Below are positions 1-9,478 of a DNA stretch of 64,000 nucleotides, piece after piece. Both the position numbers and the translations under genes were made by a program. The number at the start of each line of letters is the position of its first letter. Position 1 is the first letter of the stretch. The notes below the pieces were generated by a model that saw only the letters and a list, made by a program, of their open reading frames with translations, was not told the DNA's origin and did no database searches. Origin of the DNA: Lysobacter enzymogenes (lineage in GTDB: Bacteria > Pseudomonadota > Gammaproteobacteria > Xanthomonadales > Xanthomonadaceae); assembly GCF_900106525.1 (NCBI RefSeq), contig NZ_FNOG01000004.1:566089-630088 (forward strand), given 5' to 3'.

Positions 1-1201
1 TGCGCTTGAACTGCTTGAGCGGCAGCTGGGTCAGCACGAAATCGGCGCCCGAGCGCGGCGGATCCAGCAGCAGGCGGTCGAAGCCTTCGCGCATCCACGG
101 CTCGCTGCGCAGATCCTTGCTGAGGTCGGCGGCGTAGAACTGCGCATTGCCCAAACCGTTGTGCTCGGCGTTCTCACGCGCGCGCCGGACCAGCCCGGCC
201 TCGCCTTCCACGCCGACCACTTCGCGCACGCGCCGCGCCAGCGGCAGGGTGAAATTGCCCAGGCCGGCGAACAGATCGAGCACGCGGTCCTCGGGCTGCG
301 GTTCCAGCAGGTCCAGCGCGTGCTGGATCATGCGGCCGTTGAGCGAGGCGTTGACCTGGATGAAGTCCAGCGGCCGGAACTTGAGTTGCAGATCCCAATC
401 CGGCAGCGAGAACTGCAACTGCGGATCGGCCGGCCACAGCGGATGCACCGTGTCCAGGCCGCCGGGCTGCAGGAAGATCGCGAACTCGTGCTCGCGGCCG
501 AACGCGATCAGCTTGTCGCGATCGCCGTCCGACAGCGGCGCCAGATGGCGGAAGGTCAGCGCGATGCCGCTGTGGTCGCTCATGCGGTCGCCGCCGATGA
601 ACTCCACCTGCGGAATCTCGCGGCGCCCGTCCATGCCGTCGATCAACGCGGCCAACGCTTCGACCTTGTCGCCGATCGCCGGGATCACGGTTTCGCAGCG
701 CGAAATATCGGCGACGAAGCGCGGATCGTTCTCGCGGAAACCGACCAGGGTCTTGTCCTTCTTCTCGACCCGGCGCACCGAGAACCGGCCCTTGCGCCGG
801 TAGCCCCAGGCCGAATCGGTCAGCGCCGGCAACACCCGTTCGGGCATGACGTGGCCGATGCGCTCGAAGTTCTCCATCAGCACGCGCTGCTTGGCCAGGA
901 TCTGCTTGTCCTCGGCCAGATGCTGCAGCGCGCAGCCGCCGCACACGCCGAAATGCGCGCAGCGCGGCTCGACGCGGTCGGGCGAGGCTTGCAGCACCTG
1001 CACGGCGATGGCTTCGTCGAAACTGCGCGAACGCGCGGTCTGCTTGGCCATGACCCGCTCGCCCGGCAGCGCGCCGGTGACGAACACCGCCTTGCCGGCG
1101 CTGTCGGGAGCCTTGGGATCGGGACGGCGGCCGACGCCGCGGCCATCGTGGGTGAAATCGGAGATGGCGATTTCGAAGGGAGTCTGATCGATGCGGGCCA
1201 C
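1..1201 (-). CDS. rlmD: 23S rRNA (uracil-1939-C5)-methyltransferase RlmD, 3' end cut by window
   Basis: Methylates U1939 of 23S rRNA with SAM. The reading frame starts at a GTG at 1199-1201 (VARIDQTPFEIAISDF), directly preceded by an in-frame TAA, so this is the only reasonable start. It runs off the left edge after about 400 codons. An N-terminal TRAM-like segment is followed by a cysteine cluster (CAHFGVCGGCALQHL) expected to hold an iron-sulfur cluster, and by the SAM-binding motif VLDLFAGLGNFTLPLARR. LLLDPPRSGAD is the family's DPPR motif. The nucleophilic cysteine should lie beyond the window. Identity follows from family motifs; RlmD rather than another TrmA-like enzyme is favoured by the cysteine cluster. 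Confidence 0.93.
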   Translation of the reverse strand, partial: MARIDQTPFEIAISDFTHDGRGVGRRPDPKAPDSAGKAVFVTGALPGERVMAKQTARSRSFDEAIAVQVLQASPDRVEPRCAHFGVCGGCALQHLAEDKQILAKQRVLMENFERIGHVMPERVLPALTDSAWGYRRKGRFSVRRVEKKDKTLVGFRENDPRFVADISRCETVIPAIGDKVEALAALIDGMDGRREIPQVEFIGGDRMSDHSGIALTFRHLAPLSDGDRDKLIAFGREHEFAIFLQPGGLDTVHPLWPADPQLQFSLPDWDLQLKFRPLDFIQVNASLNGRMIQHALDLLEPQPEDRVLDLFAGLGNFTLPLARRVREVVGVEGEAGLVRRARENAEHNGLGNAQFYAADLSKDLRSEPWMREGFDRLLLDPPRSGADFVLTQLPLKQFKR

Positions 1202-1308
1202 AGCGGCTGGCGGGTTTTACGGCCGGCTATTGTCGCATGTTCGGCCATCCCGGGCCGGGGCCGGAAAACCTGAACGTCTGCGCGCCCAAGCTCCTGCGCA
1301 GAAACGAC

Positions 1309-1331
1309 AAAGCCCGCCGATGGCGGGCTTT
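1309..1331 (-). terminator. Hairpin terminator after the ydbL-like gene
   Basis: AAAGCCCGCC and GGCGGGCTTT form a 10-bp stem around a short loop (ATC on one strand, GAT on the other). It lies between the stop of the minus-strand ydbL-like gene and the start of rlmD. The T run on the minus strand is short, so termination may be partial. Confidence 0.6.
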
Positions 1332-1357
1332 GCGCTTGGGCGCTGGGCGATTGCCGG

Positions 1358-1993
1358 TTACTTCTGCTTCCAGGCCCCGCCACCGTCCTGATACCACCAG
1401 CCGCCCTTGGCGCTTTCGATCCATTGGCGCGAGAACACCTGGCGGATCTGGCCTTCCCACTCCGGGTGGTTGTTGGCCACGGCGATTTCCTTGTAGACCG
1501 CGTTGGAATCGCGGTTCTGGTCGGCCACCGCCTGGTTGACGCCGACCCGGTCCGACAGCGGGATCTTGGCCGCGTCGCGCACGCTCACCGTGCCGTTGCT
1601 GGCGAAGCCGAGCGCGCCGGAGTCGAACTGAGCGCGCAGCTGCGAATCGAAGCGCTGGGCCATGCGCGACTGGATCGCCTGGATCGCCGGGGTCTTGATC
1701 GAGATGTCCGGCGACTGCGCGCGGGCGCTGCCGATGCCGGCCACCGACCACCAGTCGATGCGACTGGCCAGTTGCCCCCACTGCAGCGGGGGACGCTGCA
1801 GCGAAGCGCTGCCGCCGGGCTTGCCGCCGTCGGCGGGCTTGGCCTCGGGCTGCGCCGCCGGCGTGTCGCCGATGACCTTCTCGACGAATTCCTTGGCGGC
1901 TTCCTTGGCCTCGGCGGCCGGGAAGTAGACGTTGATGGTCACGCAGGCCGTCAACATCACGGCGGCGACCGGTACTCCCATCCAACGGCGCAT
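1358..1993 (-). CDS. YdbL-like DUF1318 lipoprotein with a YnbE-like N-terminus
   Basis: This 211-aa protein starts at ATG 1993, behind an AAAGGA ribosome site. The first 17 residues are a lipoprotein signal with lipobox LTAC, so the mature protein should begin at Cys17 and be membrane anchored. Right after the Cys comes a short beta-prone stretch, VTINVYFP, like the ITINMNV segment of E. coli YnbE. A Pro/Gly-rich linker follows, then a YdbL-type domain (about residues 95-211) containing DQNRDSNAVYKEIAVANN. In E. coli, YdbH, YnbE and YdbL are three separate proteins that work together in phospholipid transport. Here the last two look merged. It lies downstream of the ydbH homolog on the same strand, with a 130-bp gap. 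Confidence 0.8.
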   Translation of the reverse strand: MRRWMGVPVAAVMLTACVTINVYFPAAEAKEAAKEFVEKVIGDTPAAQPEAKPADGGKPGGSASLQRPPLQWGQLASRIDWWSVAGIGSARAQSPDISIKTPAIQAIQSRMAQRFDSQLRAQFDSGALGFASNGTVSVRDAAKIPLSDRVGVNQAVADQNRDSNAVYKEIAVANNHPEWEGQIRQVFSRQWIESAKGGWWYQDGGGAWKQK

Positions 1994-2123
1994 GTGCGGG
2001 TCCTTTCTGGTTGTGCGCGTCCGGCGCGGCGGGCCGCGGGTCCGTCCGCGGCAGTGAACGAATGCGGGCCATTGAACCACGGCGCCGTTGAACCGCAAGG
2101 CTACGCCGGCGCGGGCGCGGGCT

Positions 2124-4184
2124 TCATTGCACCACCGGCTTGAGCTCGCCCTTGCTGACCGCCTCCATGCGCTCCAGCAGCGTCGGCCAGTCGACCCGGT
2201 GGTTGTAGCCGACCACGTCCAGGTGCGGCACGCCGGCGCCGCGCACGATGACGAAGCCGGGCCTGCCGTCGGGGCCGGGCTTGGCCGCGTCGAGCCCGCC
2301 CATCTGGCAGACCTCGTCGGCGAGCTTGCAGGAGATGCCCAGGCGGGCGTAACCGAAGTCGTCGAAGAAGCCGATCAGCCGGTCCTGCAGGCTGCCGACG
2401 AAGGACGAATCGCCGACGCTGGACAGGTCCTGCACCGCGCGCTGGCTGATGCGCTGGCGCACGCCGCGGGTTTTTTCGGTGTGCAGTTCGGCGTTGAACG
2501 CGGTCGGCTGCCAGTCGACCAGGCGCAGGCTGTCGATGCGGCCGTACAGGCGCCCGGTGATGCTGCCGAAGCCGAACACGCCGGTCAGCGATTCCAGGTC
2601 GATATTGCGCAGCGCCAGGTCCGAGCTCAGCGTCGGCGCGACCCCGAGCGGCCGCTCCATCGCCAGCGACGACACTTCCACGGTGCCGCCGAACAACTGC
2701 ATGGCCAGGCCGCCGTCGAGCTCCAGGCGCTCGTCGGCGTAATGCGCTTCGGGAATGCGGCCGCTGAGTTCGCCGGTGAAGGCCGGCCAGTCCAGCGCCT
2801 TGGACAACTGCCCGACGTCGAGCTTGTCCAGGTTCAGGCCGAAGCGCAGGTCCAGCCCCTTGCCGCCGGCCGGCGGCCGCAAGCGCAGGTTGTCGGCGCC
2901 GACGCGGCCGCCGAGCATCGGGAACGAGATCGCGCGCTGCAGCCGGAATTCGCCGTGGTCGCTGGAGAACGGCAGACGGGTGGCGCCGAATTCCAACCCG
3001 TACAGCGCGCCGCTGCGCCAGCTCAGTTCGCTCTCGCGCGGCGCGGCATCGGAGTAAGCCAACGTGCCGTCGAGCCCATCGAAACGGAACCGCCCCTGCG
3101 CGTCGCGCAGGCGCACCTCGTGCAGCCGCGCGCTGGCCTGCGAGAGGTCGCCGCCGCGTAGGCTCAGCTGCGCGTCGAGGCCGCCGGAGAGTTCCAGTTG
3201 GGCCAAGCCGGCCAGGCCGAGGAAACCGCTCAGGTAGCGCTCGCGCAGCGGGGCGAGGTCGGGGCTGTCGAGCTGCAGGTCGAGCGCTTCGATGCTGGCA
3301 TCGCCGCGCAGCGCGGCGCTGCCGCTCGCGCTCAGCGCGCCCGGGTCGCGCCAGGCGATGCGCGGCAGGCGCCAGCCCTGGCCGGGCGCGCTTTCGGCCT
3401 GCACGTCCAGTTCCACCGGCTTGCCCTGCAGGGCGATGTAGGCGTTGCCGAACAGCATCTCGCCGTCGCGCAGGCGCCCGCCCAGGCGCACCCGGGTGAC
3501 CGCGCCCAGTTCGCTGTCCACGCGCAGGTCGGCGGCGAGTTTTTCCCCGGCGATCAGCCCGTCGGGGGTGTCGAAGCCGGCGCCGGCCAGACGCAGCTCG
3601 CCGGCGATGCGCAGCGGCGCGCGCGCGGGCGCGGCGATGTCGAGGCGGCCGTCGAGGGTGCCGCTCTTGATCCGGCCCTCGCTCCAGGCCTGCGCCGCCA
3701 GCGCCTGGGTCCAGGCCAGCGGCACCCGGGTCAGGTCGATCCGGGTCAGGTCGGGCGTGGCCGCGGCGCGTTGCAGCGAGACCGCGCTGGCGCCGCGGCT
3801 CAGGCGCGCGTCGGTGCTGGCCACGCCCAGGTCCAGCGCCAGCGTCAGCGGCGCGCCGCCCGGCGCGCGCAGCTCGCCCGCGCATCGCCAGCCGCCGCGG
3901 CCGTCGCGGCGCAGCGGGCAGCGCCAGGCCACGTTCTGGAAGCGGTAGCCCAGTTCCGGCGCGTCGATCCGCCCGGCCTGCAGCTCCAGTTCGCCCTGCG
4001 CGGCGCCGTCGGGCCAGGCCAGCCGCACCCGCACCTGCTCCAGCCGGGCCACGGACGTGACGACCTTGGCGATGCGCGCCTCGAGGGTGCGCGCCTGCGC
4101 CGCGGCCGGCAAACTGCACAGCGCCGCCGCCCCGAGCAGGGGCAGCGACAACCCCATCAGTAGGCGTAACATGGGCCGCAGCAT
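2124..4184 (-). CDS. ydbH: YdbH-family AsmA-like intermembrane phospholipid transport protein
   Basis: A 686-aa protein starting at ATG 4184 (MLRPMLRLLMG) with an N-terminal hydrophobic signal or anchor (residues 1-30). The rest is rich in beta-strand patterns and has the YdbH-type C-terminal half (RLYGRIDSLRLVDWQPTAF; TEKTRGVRQRISQRAVQDLS). YdbH, YhdP and TamB are the partly redundant bridge proteins that carry phospholipids between inner and outer membrane. The length is somewhat below E. coli YdbH (about 880 aa). It is transcribed divergently from the receiver-Hpt gene, with only 33 bp between the two starts. Longer in-frame starts upstream would overlap that gene and lack a signal sequence. 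Confidence 0.85.
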   Translation of the reverse strand: MLRPMLRLLMGLSLPLLGAAALCSLPAAAQARTLEARIAKVVTSVARLEQVRVRLAWPDGAAQGELELQAGRIDAPELGYRFQNVAWRCPLRRDGRGGWRCAGELRAPGGAPLTLALDLGVASTDARLSRGASAVSLQRAAATPDLTRIDLTRVPLAWTQALAAQAWSEGRIKSGTLDGRLDIAAPARAPLRIAGELRLAGAGFDTPDGLIAGEKLAADLRVDSELGAVTRVRLGGRLRDGEMLFGNAYIALQGKPVELDVQAESAPGQGWRLPRIAWRDPGALSASGSAALRGDASIEALDLQLDSPDLAPLRERYLSGFLGLAGLAQLELSGGLDAQLSLRGGDLSQASARLHEVRLRDAQGRFRFDGLDGTLAYSDAAPRESELSWRSGALYGLEFGATRLPFSSDHGEFRLQRAISFPMLGGRVGADNLRLRPPAGGKGLDLRFGLNLDKLDVGQLSKALDWPAFTGELSGRIPEAHYADERLELDGGLAMQLFGGTVEVSSLAMERPLGVAPTLSSDLALRNIDLESLTGVFGFGSITGRLYGRIDSLRLVDWQPTAFNAELHTEKTRGVRQRISQRAVQDLSSVGDSSFVGSLQDRLIGFFDDFGYARLGISCKLADEVCQMGGLDAAKPGPDGRPGFVIVRGAGVPHLDVVGYNHRVDWPTLLERMEAVSKGELKPVVQ

Positions 4185-4217
4185 GGAAGCAGGATAGCGG
4201 GCGGAAGCGAACCGGCA

Positions 4218-4940
4218 ATGAAGAATTCCCAGGTCCCACGCGTGCTGTTGGTCGAGGACGACCCGACCAGCCGCGCCTTTCTGACCGCCGCCGTAGAGGC
4301 GGTACCGGCCCAGGTCGACGGCGCCGACAGCCTGGCCGCGGCGATGGCGCTGAGCGCCTCCACCGATTACCAGTTGTGGCTGTTCGACGCGCACCTGCCC
4401 GACGGCAGCGGCATCGACCTGCTCGAACGCCTGCGCCGCTCACATCCGGCCACGCCCGCGTTGGCGCACACCGCCACCGGCGAGAGCGAAGTGCGCGCGC
4501 GGCTGATCGCGTCGGGCTTCTCCGACGTGCTGGTCAAGCCGCTGCCGGCGGCCGCGGTGCGCGGCGCGATCCGGCGCCTGCTCGACCTGCCCGAACACGA
4601 CGCGCTGGCCGCCGCGCCGCTGCACGACGCGGCCGCGCCGGTGTGGGACGACGACGCCGCGGCGCGCGCGCTCAACGGCAACCGCGCCCACATCGCCACC
4701 TTGCGCGAGCTGTTCGTGCAGGAACTGCCGAACGCGCGGCGCGCGATCCTGGCCGCGGCGCGGATCGGCAATCTCGACGCGCTGCGCGGCGAGTTGCACA
4801 AGCTGCGCGCCAGTTGCGGCTTCGTCGGCGCGGCGAAACTTGCGCAGGCGGTGCAAGCCTTGCAGACCCAACCCGATTCGGCGCACGAGCTGCAACGCTT
4901 CGAGCGCACGGCGCAGGAAACGGCCGAGCAGGCCAACTGA
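4218..4940 (+). CDS. Receiver-Hpt two-domain signalling protein
   Basis: A 240-aa protein with two phosphotransfer modules. The receiver domain (about residues 7-122) has the acidic pair D14/D15, the phospho-acceptor D57 (LWLFDAHLPDGSG) and K107 (VLVKPLP). The Hpt domain (about 145-235) has H194 in GELHKLRASCGFVGA, the usual HxLKGSxxxxG pattern in altered form. There is no output domain and no histidine kinase nearby, so it probably receives phosphate from a kinase encoded elsewhere and passes it on or acts as a sink. Such REC-Hpt pairs resemble the C-terminal end of hybrid kinases such as RpfC. The partner is unknown. Confidence 0.85.
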   Translation: MKNSQVPRVLLVEDDPTSRAFLTAAVEAVPAQVDGADSLAAAMALSASTDYQLWLFDAHLPDGSGIDLLERLRRSHPATPALAHTATGESEVRARLIASGFSDVLVKPLPAAAVRGAIRRLLDLPEHDALAAAPLHDAAAPVWDDDAAARALNGNRAHIATLRELFVQELPNARRAILAAARIGNLDALRGELHKLRASCGFVGAAKLAQAVQALQTQPDSAHELQRFERTAQETAEQAN

Positions 4941-5051
4941 GCGGGTCGGCCGCGCACCGAATGGTGTGGGCGGGGTCGCATCGAAACAGTCGTTCGCAGC
5001 GAGCCGTTCGGCGCGCACGATCCACAGCGTTCGCCGCCAGCCGGCGAACGC

Positions 5052-5801
5052 TTAGCCGCCGTCGTCGCGCGCCGGCTTCGGCCGCGACACCTGCGCCAGT
5101 TCGGCCATCATTTCCCACGATTTCAAACCGCGCGGCCCGAGGTGGTGGACCAGCACCGCGCGCAGCGCATGGCGCAGGCCCGGCAGGTCGCTGGCCTCGG
5201 GCAGGCGATCCTCGGCCAGCGCCAACAGCGCGCGCCCGGTCGCCGCGGCGCTGCGTTCGCCGTGGCCGCGGTCGCTGAGCAGGCGGCGCGCGCCCTGCTC
5301 CGGGTCGAGCCGATAGCGCGCGGCCGGATCGATCGGCGCGCCGTCGGCATCGGCGCCCCAGTCGAAGCCCGAGCCCAGCGCATCGAGCAGGTCGCGTTCG
5401 AACCGGCGCAAGGTCCACGCCAGCTGCGGCCCGTCCAGGCGCGCGCGGGTGCGGCCGTAGAGTTCGTACAGTTCCGGGAACGGATCGCCGCGCGGCACCA
5501 GCCGCAGCAGCAGTTCGTTGATGTAGAAGCCGGCCAGCGCGGCGTCGCCGTGCAACCGCGGAGCCGCGTCGACCGCCTCGGCCGTGGTCAGCCGCGCCAG
5601 TTCGCCGCGCAGCAAGGCATCCAGGCGCACGTGCTGGAACGGCTGCAAGGCCGCGCGCAGCACCTGTTTCTTCGGCCCCTGCACGCCGCGCGCGACCAGG
5701 CCGACGCGGCCGTGCTGCTCGCTCAAGGCTTCAATCAGCAGGCTGGTCTCGCGCCAGGGGCGCACGTGCAGGATGTAGGCGGGTTCCGCGGTCAGGCGCA
5801 T
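5052..5801 (-). CDS. recO: DNA repair protein RecO
   Basis: A 249-aa protein. RecO binds single-stranded DNA and SSB and, with RecR, loads RecA in the RecFOR pathway. The N-terminal OB-fold begins [18 protein letters not shown] and has the family-typical [12 protein letters not shown] strand. A helical C-terminal domain follows ([21 protein letters not shown]). No cysteine zinc cluster is present. It is the last gene of the lepA-lepB-DUF4845-rnc-era-recO row, a conserved order in proteobacteria. The 166-bp gap to era holds only degenerate repeat-like sequence. Confidence 0.93.
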   Translation of the reverse strand: MRLTAEPAYILHVRPWRETSLLIEALSEQHGRVGLVARGVQGPKKQVLRAALQPFQHVRLDALLRGELARLTTAEAVDAAPRLHGDAALAGFYINELLLRLVPRGDPFPELYELYGRTRARLDGPQLAWTLRRFERDLLDALGSGFDWGADADGAPIDPAARYRLDPEQGARRLLSDRGHGERSAAATGRALLALAEDRLPEASDLPGLRHALRAVLVHHLGPRGLKSWEMMAELAQVSRPKPARDDGG

Positions 5802-5967
5802 GGCTTAGGAGCGGGGAACAGGCGATGAGGGATCGGGGAAGGATGGGGACGTTGGCGCTTTGGGTTACGCCGGAGGCGCAGCTTGACCCAGTTTCGGTGT
5901 CCGGCGCGCAACGCGCTATCGCGCCGCGCCCGCCATCGCCGGTTCCCTCAGGCCCCTATTCCCGGCC

Positions 5968-6861
5968 TCATTCGTAACCGAGCTGCCGCAGCGCGGCCTC
6001 GTCGTCCGACCAGCCCTCGCGCACGCGCACCCAGGTTTCCAGGAACACCTTGGAACCGAACAGGCGCTCCATCTGGATGCGCGCCTTGGCGCCGATCTCG
6101 CGCAGGCGCGTGCCGGCCTTGCCGATGACGATGGCCTTCTGGCCGTCGCGCTCGACCCAGATCACCGCGCCGATGCGCAGCATCGCGCCGTCGACTTCGA
6201 AGCGCTCGATCTCGACCGTGGTCGCGTACGGCAGTTCTTCGCCGAGCTGGCGCATGAGCTGTTCGCGCACCATCTCGCCGGCGAGGAAGCGCTGGCTCTT
6301 GTCGGTGATCTCGTCCTCGCCGTACAGCGCGTCCTGTTCGGGCAGCAGCGCCAGCAGGCTCTTGACCAGGGCTTCCAGGCCGCTGCGCTTGAGCGCGGAA
6401 ATCGGATGCACGCCGGCGAACTCGCGGCCTTCGGTGATCTTGGCCAGGTACGGCAGCAACTTGGTCTTGTCGGCGATGCGGTCGACCTGGTTGACCACCA
6501 GCACCACCGGCACGCCGGCGCCGCGCAGGGCGTCGTAAGCCAGCGTGTCCTCGTCGTCCCACTGGCCGGCGCGCACGACCAGCAGCGCGGCGTCGACGCC
6601 TTCCAGCGAGCCGCGCGCGGCGCGGTTCATCATCCGGTTCATCGCCCGCTTCTGTTCGCGGTGGATGCCGGGGGTGTCGACCAGCAGCAGCTGGCCTTCG
6701 GGGAATGTGGCGATGCCGAGCAGACGGTGGCGCGTGGTCTGCGGCCGCTGCGAGACGATGCTGACCTTGGCGCCGACGAGGGCGTTGGTCAGGGTGGATT
6801 TGCCGACGTTGGGTCGGCCGATGACGGCGACGTAGCCGGCGCGGTGCGGAGTGGGAGTCAT
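5968..6861 (-). CDS. era: GTPase Era
   Basis: A 297-aa essential GTPase that binds the 3' end of 16S rRNA and assists 30S subunit assembly. G1 is [10 protein letters not shown]3 is DTPGIH and G4 is NQVD. The C-terminal KH domain contains [20 protein letters not shown]. The start is placed at ATG 6861 ([15 protein letters not shown]); the in-frame upstream ATG would add 12 residues with no family support. It lies between rnc and recO. Confidence 0.96.
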   Translation of the reverse strand: MTPTPHRAGYVAVIGRPNVGKSTLTNALVGAKVSIVSQRPQTTRHRLLGIATFPEGQLLLVDTPGIHREQKRAMNRMMNRAARGSLEGVDAALLVVRAGQWDDEDTLAYDALRGAGVPVVLVVNQVDRIADKTKLLPYLAKITEGREFAGVHPISALKRSGLEALVKSLLALLPEQDALYGEDEITDKSQRFLAGEMVREQLMRQLGEELPYATTVEIERFEVDGAMLRIGAVIWVERDGQKAIVIGKAGTRLREIGAKARIQMERLFGSKVFLETWVRVREGWSDDEAALRQLGYE

Positions 6862-7041
6862 GGGGGGAATTGTCCGCTTGGGCGGCTGGGACGGCAAATT
6901 GAGGGTTGGGGGTTGGGGATGGATCGAAGGATCGAAACAGGGGCTAAGGAGTTGGGAATCGGGGGCTGCAGTGGGTCCAGGAGCCTGGATCCGGCGCTGG
7001 GAGCGGCTGCAGGTTCCCGAGCCTCACCAGTAACCGTGCCC

Positions 7042-7144
7042 GCCACCTACCGTCATCCCCGCGAAGGCGGGGATCCAGAGACTTCAGAGTCATGCCTGGA
7101 TAAAGCCCTGGATCCCCGCCTTCGCGGGGATGACGGTAGGTGGC
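7042..7144. repeat. Perfect 36-bp inverted repeat in the rnc-era gap
   Basis: Arms 7042-7077 and 7109-7144 are exact reverse complements of 36 bp (core GTCATCCCCGCGAAGGCGGG), separated by a 31-bp loop. Each arm holds a smaller internal palindrome (CCCCGC..GCGGGG). It lies in the 487-bp gene-free space between the rnc stop (7349) and the era start (6861). The rest of that space holds degenerate GGGATTG-type tracts (about 6890-7020) and the rnc terminator. Confidence 0.9.
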
Positions 7145-7292
7145 GAGCGCGGCGGCTTGCGGGCTTGCAGGCTTGCCGCCTCGCCGATGCCTTCGAAGGT
7201 CGGCATCCGAGCAAAAACCTGAAGGCGGGCCTCAAGCGCTTCAATCTCCAGGCCCGGCCCCGAAGCGAAAAGCCCGACACCGGCCCCAAAAG

Positions 7293-7315
7293 CAAAAAGC
7301 CCGCCAAAGGCGGGC
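7293..7315 (-). terminator. Rho-independent terminator after rnc
   Basis: On the minus strand GCCCGCC-TTT-GGCGGGC is followed by a T run (TTTTTGC). It lies about 35 bp beyond the rnc stop. Era would therefore need its own promoter or read-through. Confidence 0.75.
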
Positions 7316-7348
7316 CCCAAGCTCCAAAGCGATCCCGAATCCCGCCGC

Positions 7349-8011
7349 TCAATCGTCCGCCTTGAGCTGCCGCAGCACGTCCTCGGCCGCCAACTGCTCC
7401 GCGGCGCGGCGCGAGCCGGCCTCGCCCACGGCGCTCAGCGCCGGCTGGGCGACCGTGCAGCTGACCTGGAAGGTCTTGGCGTGGTCTTCGCCGCTCTCCG
7501 ACAGCAAGGCGTACACCGGCAGCGCTTTCTGCCGGCCCTGCAGCCATTCCTGCAGGCGGGTCTTGGCGTCCTTGCCGACCTTGTGCGCGGGCGGCAGCGC
7601 GTCCATCGCCGGCAGGAACCACGGCAGCACCTGCGCGCGGCAAGTATCGAAGCCGGCGTCGAGATAGATCGCGCCGACCACCGCTTCCAGCGCGTCGGCC
7701 AGGATCGAGTCGCGGCGGTGGCCGCCGGATTTCATCTCGCCCGGCCCGAGGGTCAGGCGCGCGCCCAGCTCCAGCGCGCGCGCGATCGGCGCCAGCGCCG
7801 ATTCGCGCACCAGTTCGGCCCGGGCGCGGGTCAGCGCGCCCTCGTCGGCCTGCGGCCAGCGCTGGTACAGCGCTTCGGCCACGATCAGGTTCACCAGCGC
7901 ATCGCCGAGGAACTCCAGGCGCTCGTTATGCGGCGCGCCGGCGCTGCGGTGAGTCAGCGCCTGCTCCAGCAACGCCGGGCTGGCGAAGCGATGGGAGATC
8001 GGATCAGTCAC
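7349..8011 (-). CDS. rnc: Ribonuclease III
   Basis: A 220-aa double-strand-specific endoribonuclease that processes rRNA and some mRNAs. The catalytic signature [12 protein letters not shown] and the second acidic cluster ([13 protein letters not shown]) are intact. The C-terminal dsRNA-binding domain (about residues 150-218) includes [14 protein letters not shown] and [15 protein letters not shown]. Length matches the family (226 aa in E. coli). The start overlaps the end of the DUF4845 gene by 8 bp, which suggests translational coupling. Confidence 0.97.
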   Translation of the reverse strand: MTDPISHRFASPALLEQALTHRSAGAPHNERLEFLGDALVNLIVAEALYQRWPQADEGALTRARAELVRESALAPIARALELGARLTLGPGEMKSGGHRRDSILADALEAVVGAIYLDAGFDTCRAQVLPWFLPAMDALPPAHKVGKDAKTRLQEWLQGRQKALPVYALLSESGEDHAKTFQVSCTVAQPALSAVGEAGSRRAAEQLAAEDVLRQLKADD

Positions 8012-8381
8012 CTTCTTTACTGGTCATCGCCTGCTTGGCTTCGAAATGGCCGATCACGTCGAGATTGGCGATCAGCGGACGGCGCACGTCGTAGGTCACC
8101 GTCACTTCCAGGCCGCGGTCGGTGCGCTGGATCTTGAAGTTCTCCGGCCGGACGCTTTCGACATAGCTCATGTCCATGCGGCGGAAGAACAGGTCGCGGA
8201 TCTTGGCCGAATCCATCTGCCCGGCGCCGGGCTCCTTGGCCAGGTCGGCCAGCGAGCGCTTGACCGAATAGAACTCGGTGTACATCGGCACCAGCTTCAT
8301 GCCGACGTAGGCGAAAACGCCGACCACGGCCAGCGTGATGATGAAACCCAGCAGAGTGATGCCGCGCTGATTACGCTTCAT
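8004..8381 (-). CDS. DUF4845 single-pass membrane protein
   Basis: A 125-aa protein with an N-terminal positively charged segment and one hydrophobic helix ([20 protein letters not shown]), then a small soluble domain ([20 protein letters not shown]). The N-terminus resembles prepilin-like leaders (RGITLLGF), as in other DUF4845 proteins. The family often sits between lepB and rnc in beta- and gammaproteobacteria; its function is not known. It overlaps rnc by 8 bp and lies 157 bp downstream of lepB. Confidence 0.85.
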   Translation of the reverse strand: MKRNQRGITLLGFIITLAVVGVFAYVGMKLVPMYTEFYSVKRSLADLAKEPGAGQMDSAKIRDLFFRRMDMSYVESVRPENFKIQRTDRGLEVTVTYDVRRPLIANLDVIGHFEAKQAMTSKEGD

Positions 8382-8538
8382 GAGCTTGAATCCCCGTTTG
8401 CTCTAGAGTGCCGATCCCGGCGGAACCGATGCGGAACCGCCGATCCTGGTTGCCGACCGCGCCGTCCCGGGCTTGCCGCTGCGGCCCCGATCCGCGATCC
8501 CCGGCGCCGCGCGCCGCCCCATCGGTGCGTCGCGCCGG

Positions 8539-9324
8539 TCAGGGAATGCTATTACCGATTCGGGAAAAATCCACGCCTTCGTCGAAATTCATCCAGATCA
8601 GGAAGGCCCGGCCGCGCAGGTTCTGCTCCGGCAGGAAACCCCAGTATCGGCTGTCCTCGCTGTTGTCGCGATTGTCGCCCATCACAAAATATTCGCCCTG
8701 CGGCACCACCCAGTCGCCTTCGCCCTGATCCAGCAGCGGCGATTCGGTGCGCAGCAGGATGCGGTGCACGTGCTCGCCGATCTGCTCGCTCAGTTCCTGC
8801 GCGCCGGTCATTTCCGCGCCGTTGCCGCGGCCCTGGTAGGAGCCGATCGGGGTGTAGGCGATCGGCGCGCCGTTCACGGTCAGGCGGCCGTCGCGGTAGC
8901 TGATCTTGTCGCCCGGCAGGCCGATGATGCGCTTGATCCAGTCCTGCTCGGGATGGTGCGGCGGACGGAACACGACCACGTCGCCGCGCGACGGCTCGCC
9001 CATCGCCAGCACCTTTTGATTGGTGATCGGCAGGCGCAGGCCGTAGGTGAACTTGTTGACCAGGATGAAGTCGCCGGTCAGCAGGGTCGGCATCATCGAG
9101 TTCGACGGGATCCGGAACGGCTCGGCGACGAAGCTGCGCAGGATCAGCACCACGGCCAGCACCGGGAAGAACGCCTTGGAATAGTCGACCAGCACCGGCT
9201 CCTTGCCGTCGTCGAGCAATCCTTCGCGCGCGGCGCGGCGCTTGGCCAGCACCATCTTGTCCAGCAGCCACACCAGGCCGGTGAACAGGGTCAGCGACAC
9301 CAGGGCGATTTCGAACCAACGCAT
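8539..9324 (-). CDS. lepB: Signal peptidase I
   Basis: A 261-aa inner-membrane serine protease that removes signal peptides from exported proteins. Two N-terminal hydrophobic segments (about residues 5-25 and 55-72) precede the catalytic domain. The nucleophile is in IPSNSMMPTLLTGDF and the general-base lysine in DWIKRIIGLPGDKI. The family box GDNRDNSEDSRYWGF is intact. It follows lepA at a distance of about 200 bp; that gap carries heptanucleotide tracts. Confidence 0.96.
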   Translation of the reverse strand: MRWFEIALVSLTLFTGLVWLLDKMVLAKRRAAREGLLDDGKEPVLVDYSKAFFPVLAVVLILRSFVAEPFRIPSNSMMPTLLTGDFILVNKFTYGLRLPITNQKVLAMGEPSRGDVVVFRPPHHPEQDWIKRIIGLPGDKISYRDGRLTVNGAPIAYTPIGSYQGRGNGAEMTGAQELSEQIGEHVHRILLRTESPLLDQGEGDWVVPQGEYFVMGDNRDNSEDSRYWGFLPEQNLRGRAFLIWMNFDEGVDFSRIGNSIP

Positions 9325-9478
9325 GCGTTTTCCTTTGGAGGCCGCCGGAAGCCGGGAGTCGGGAGGCGCAAGCGGCTAGCGCCGCTGCGTTTCCCTCATG
9401 CCCGCACCCACCGGCCACGATAGTGGTTGAAGACGAAAACCTCGGGGAGCCCGGATCGCGAGCGTCGCATCGACGAGT

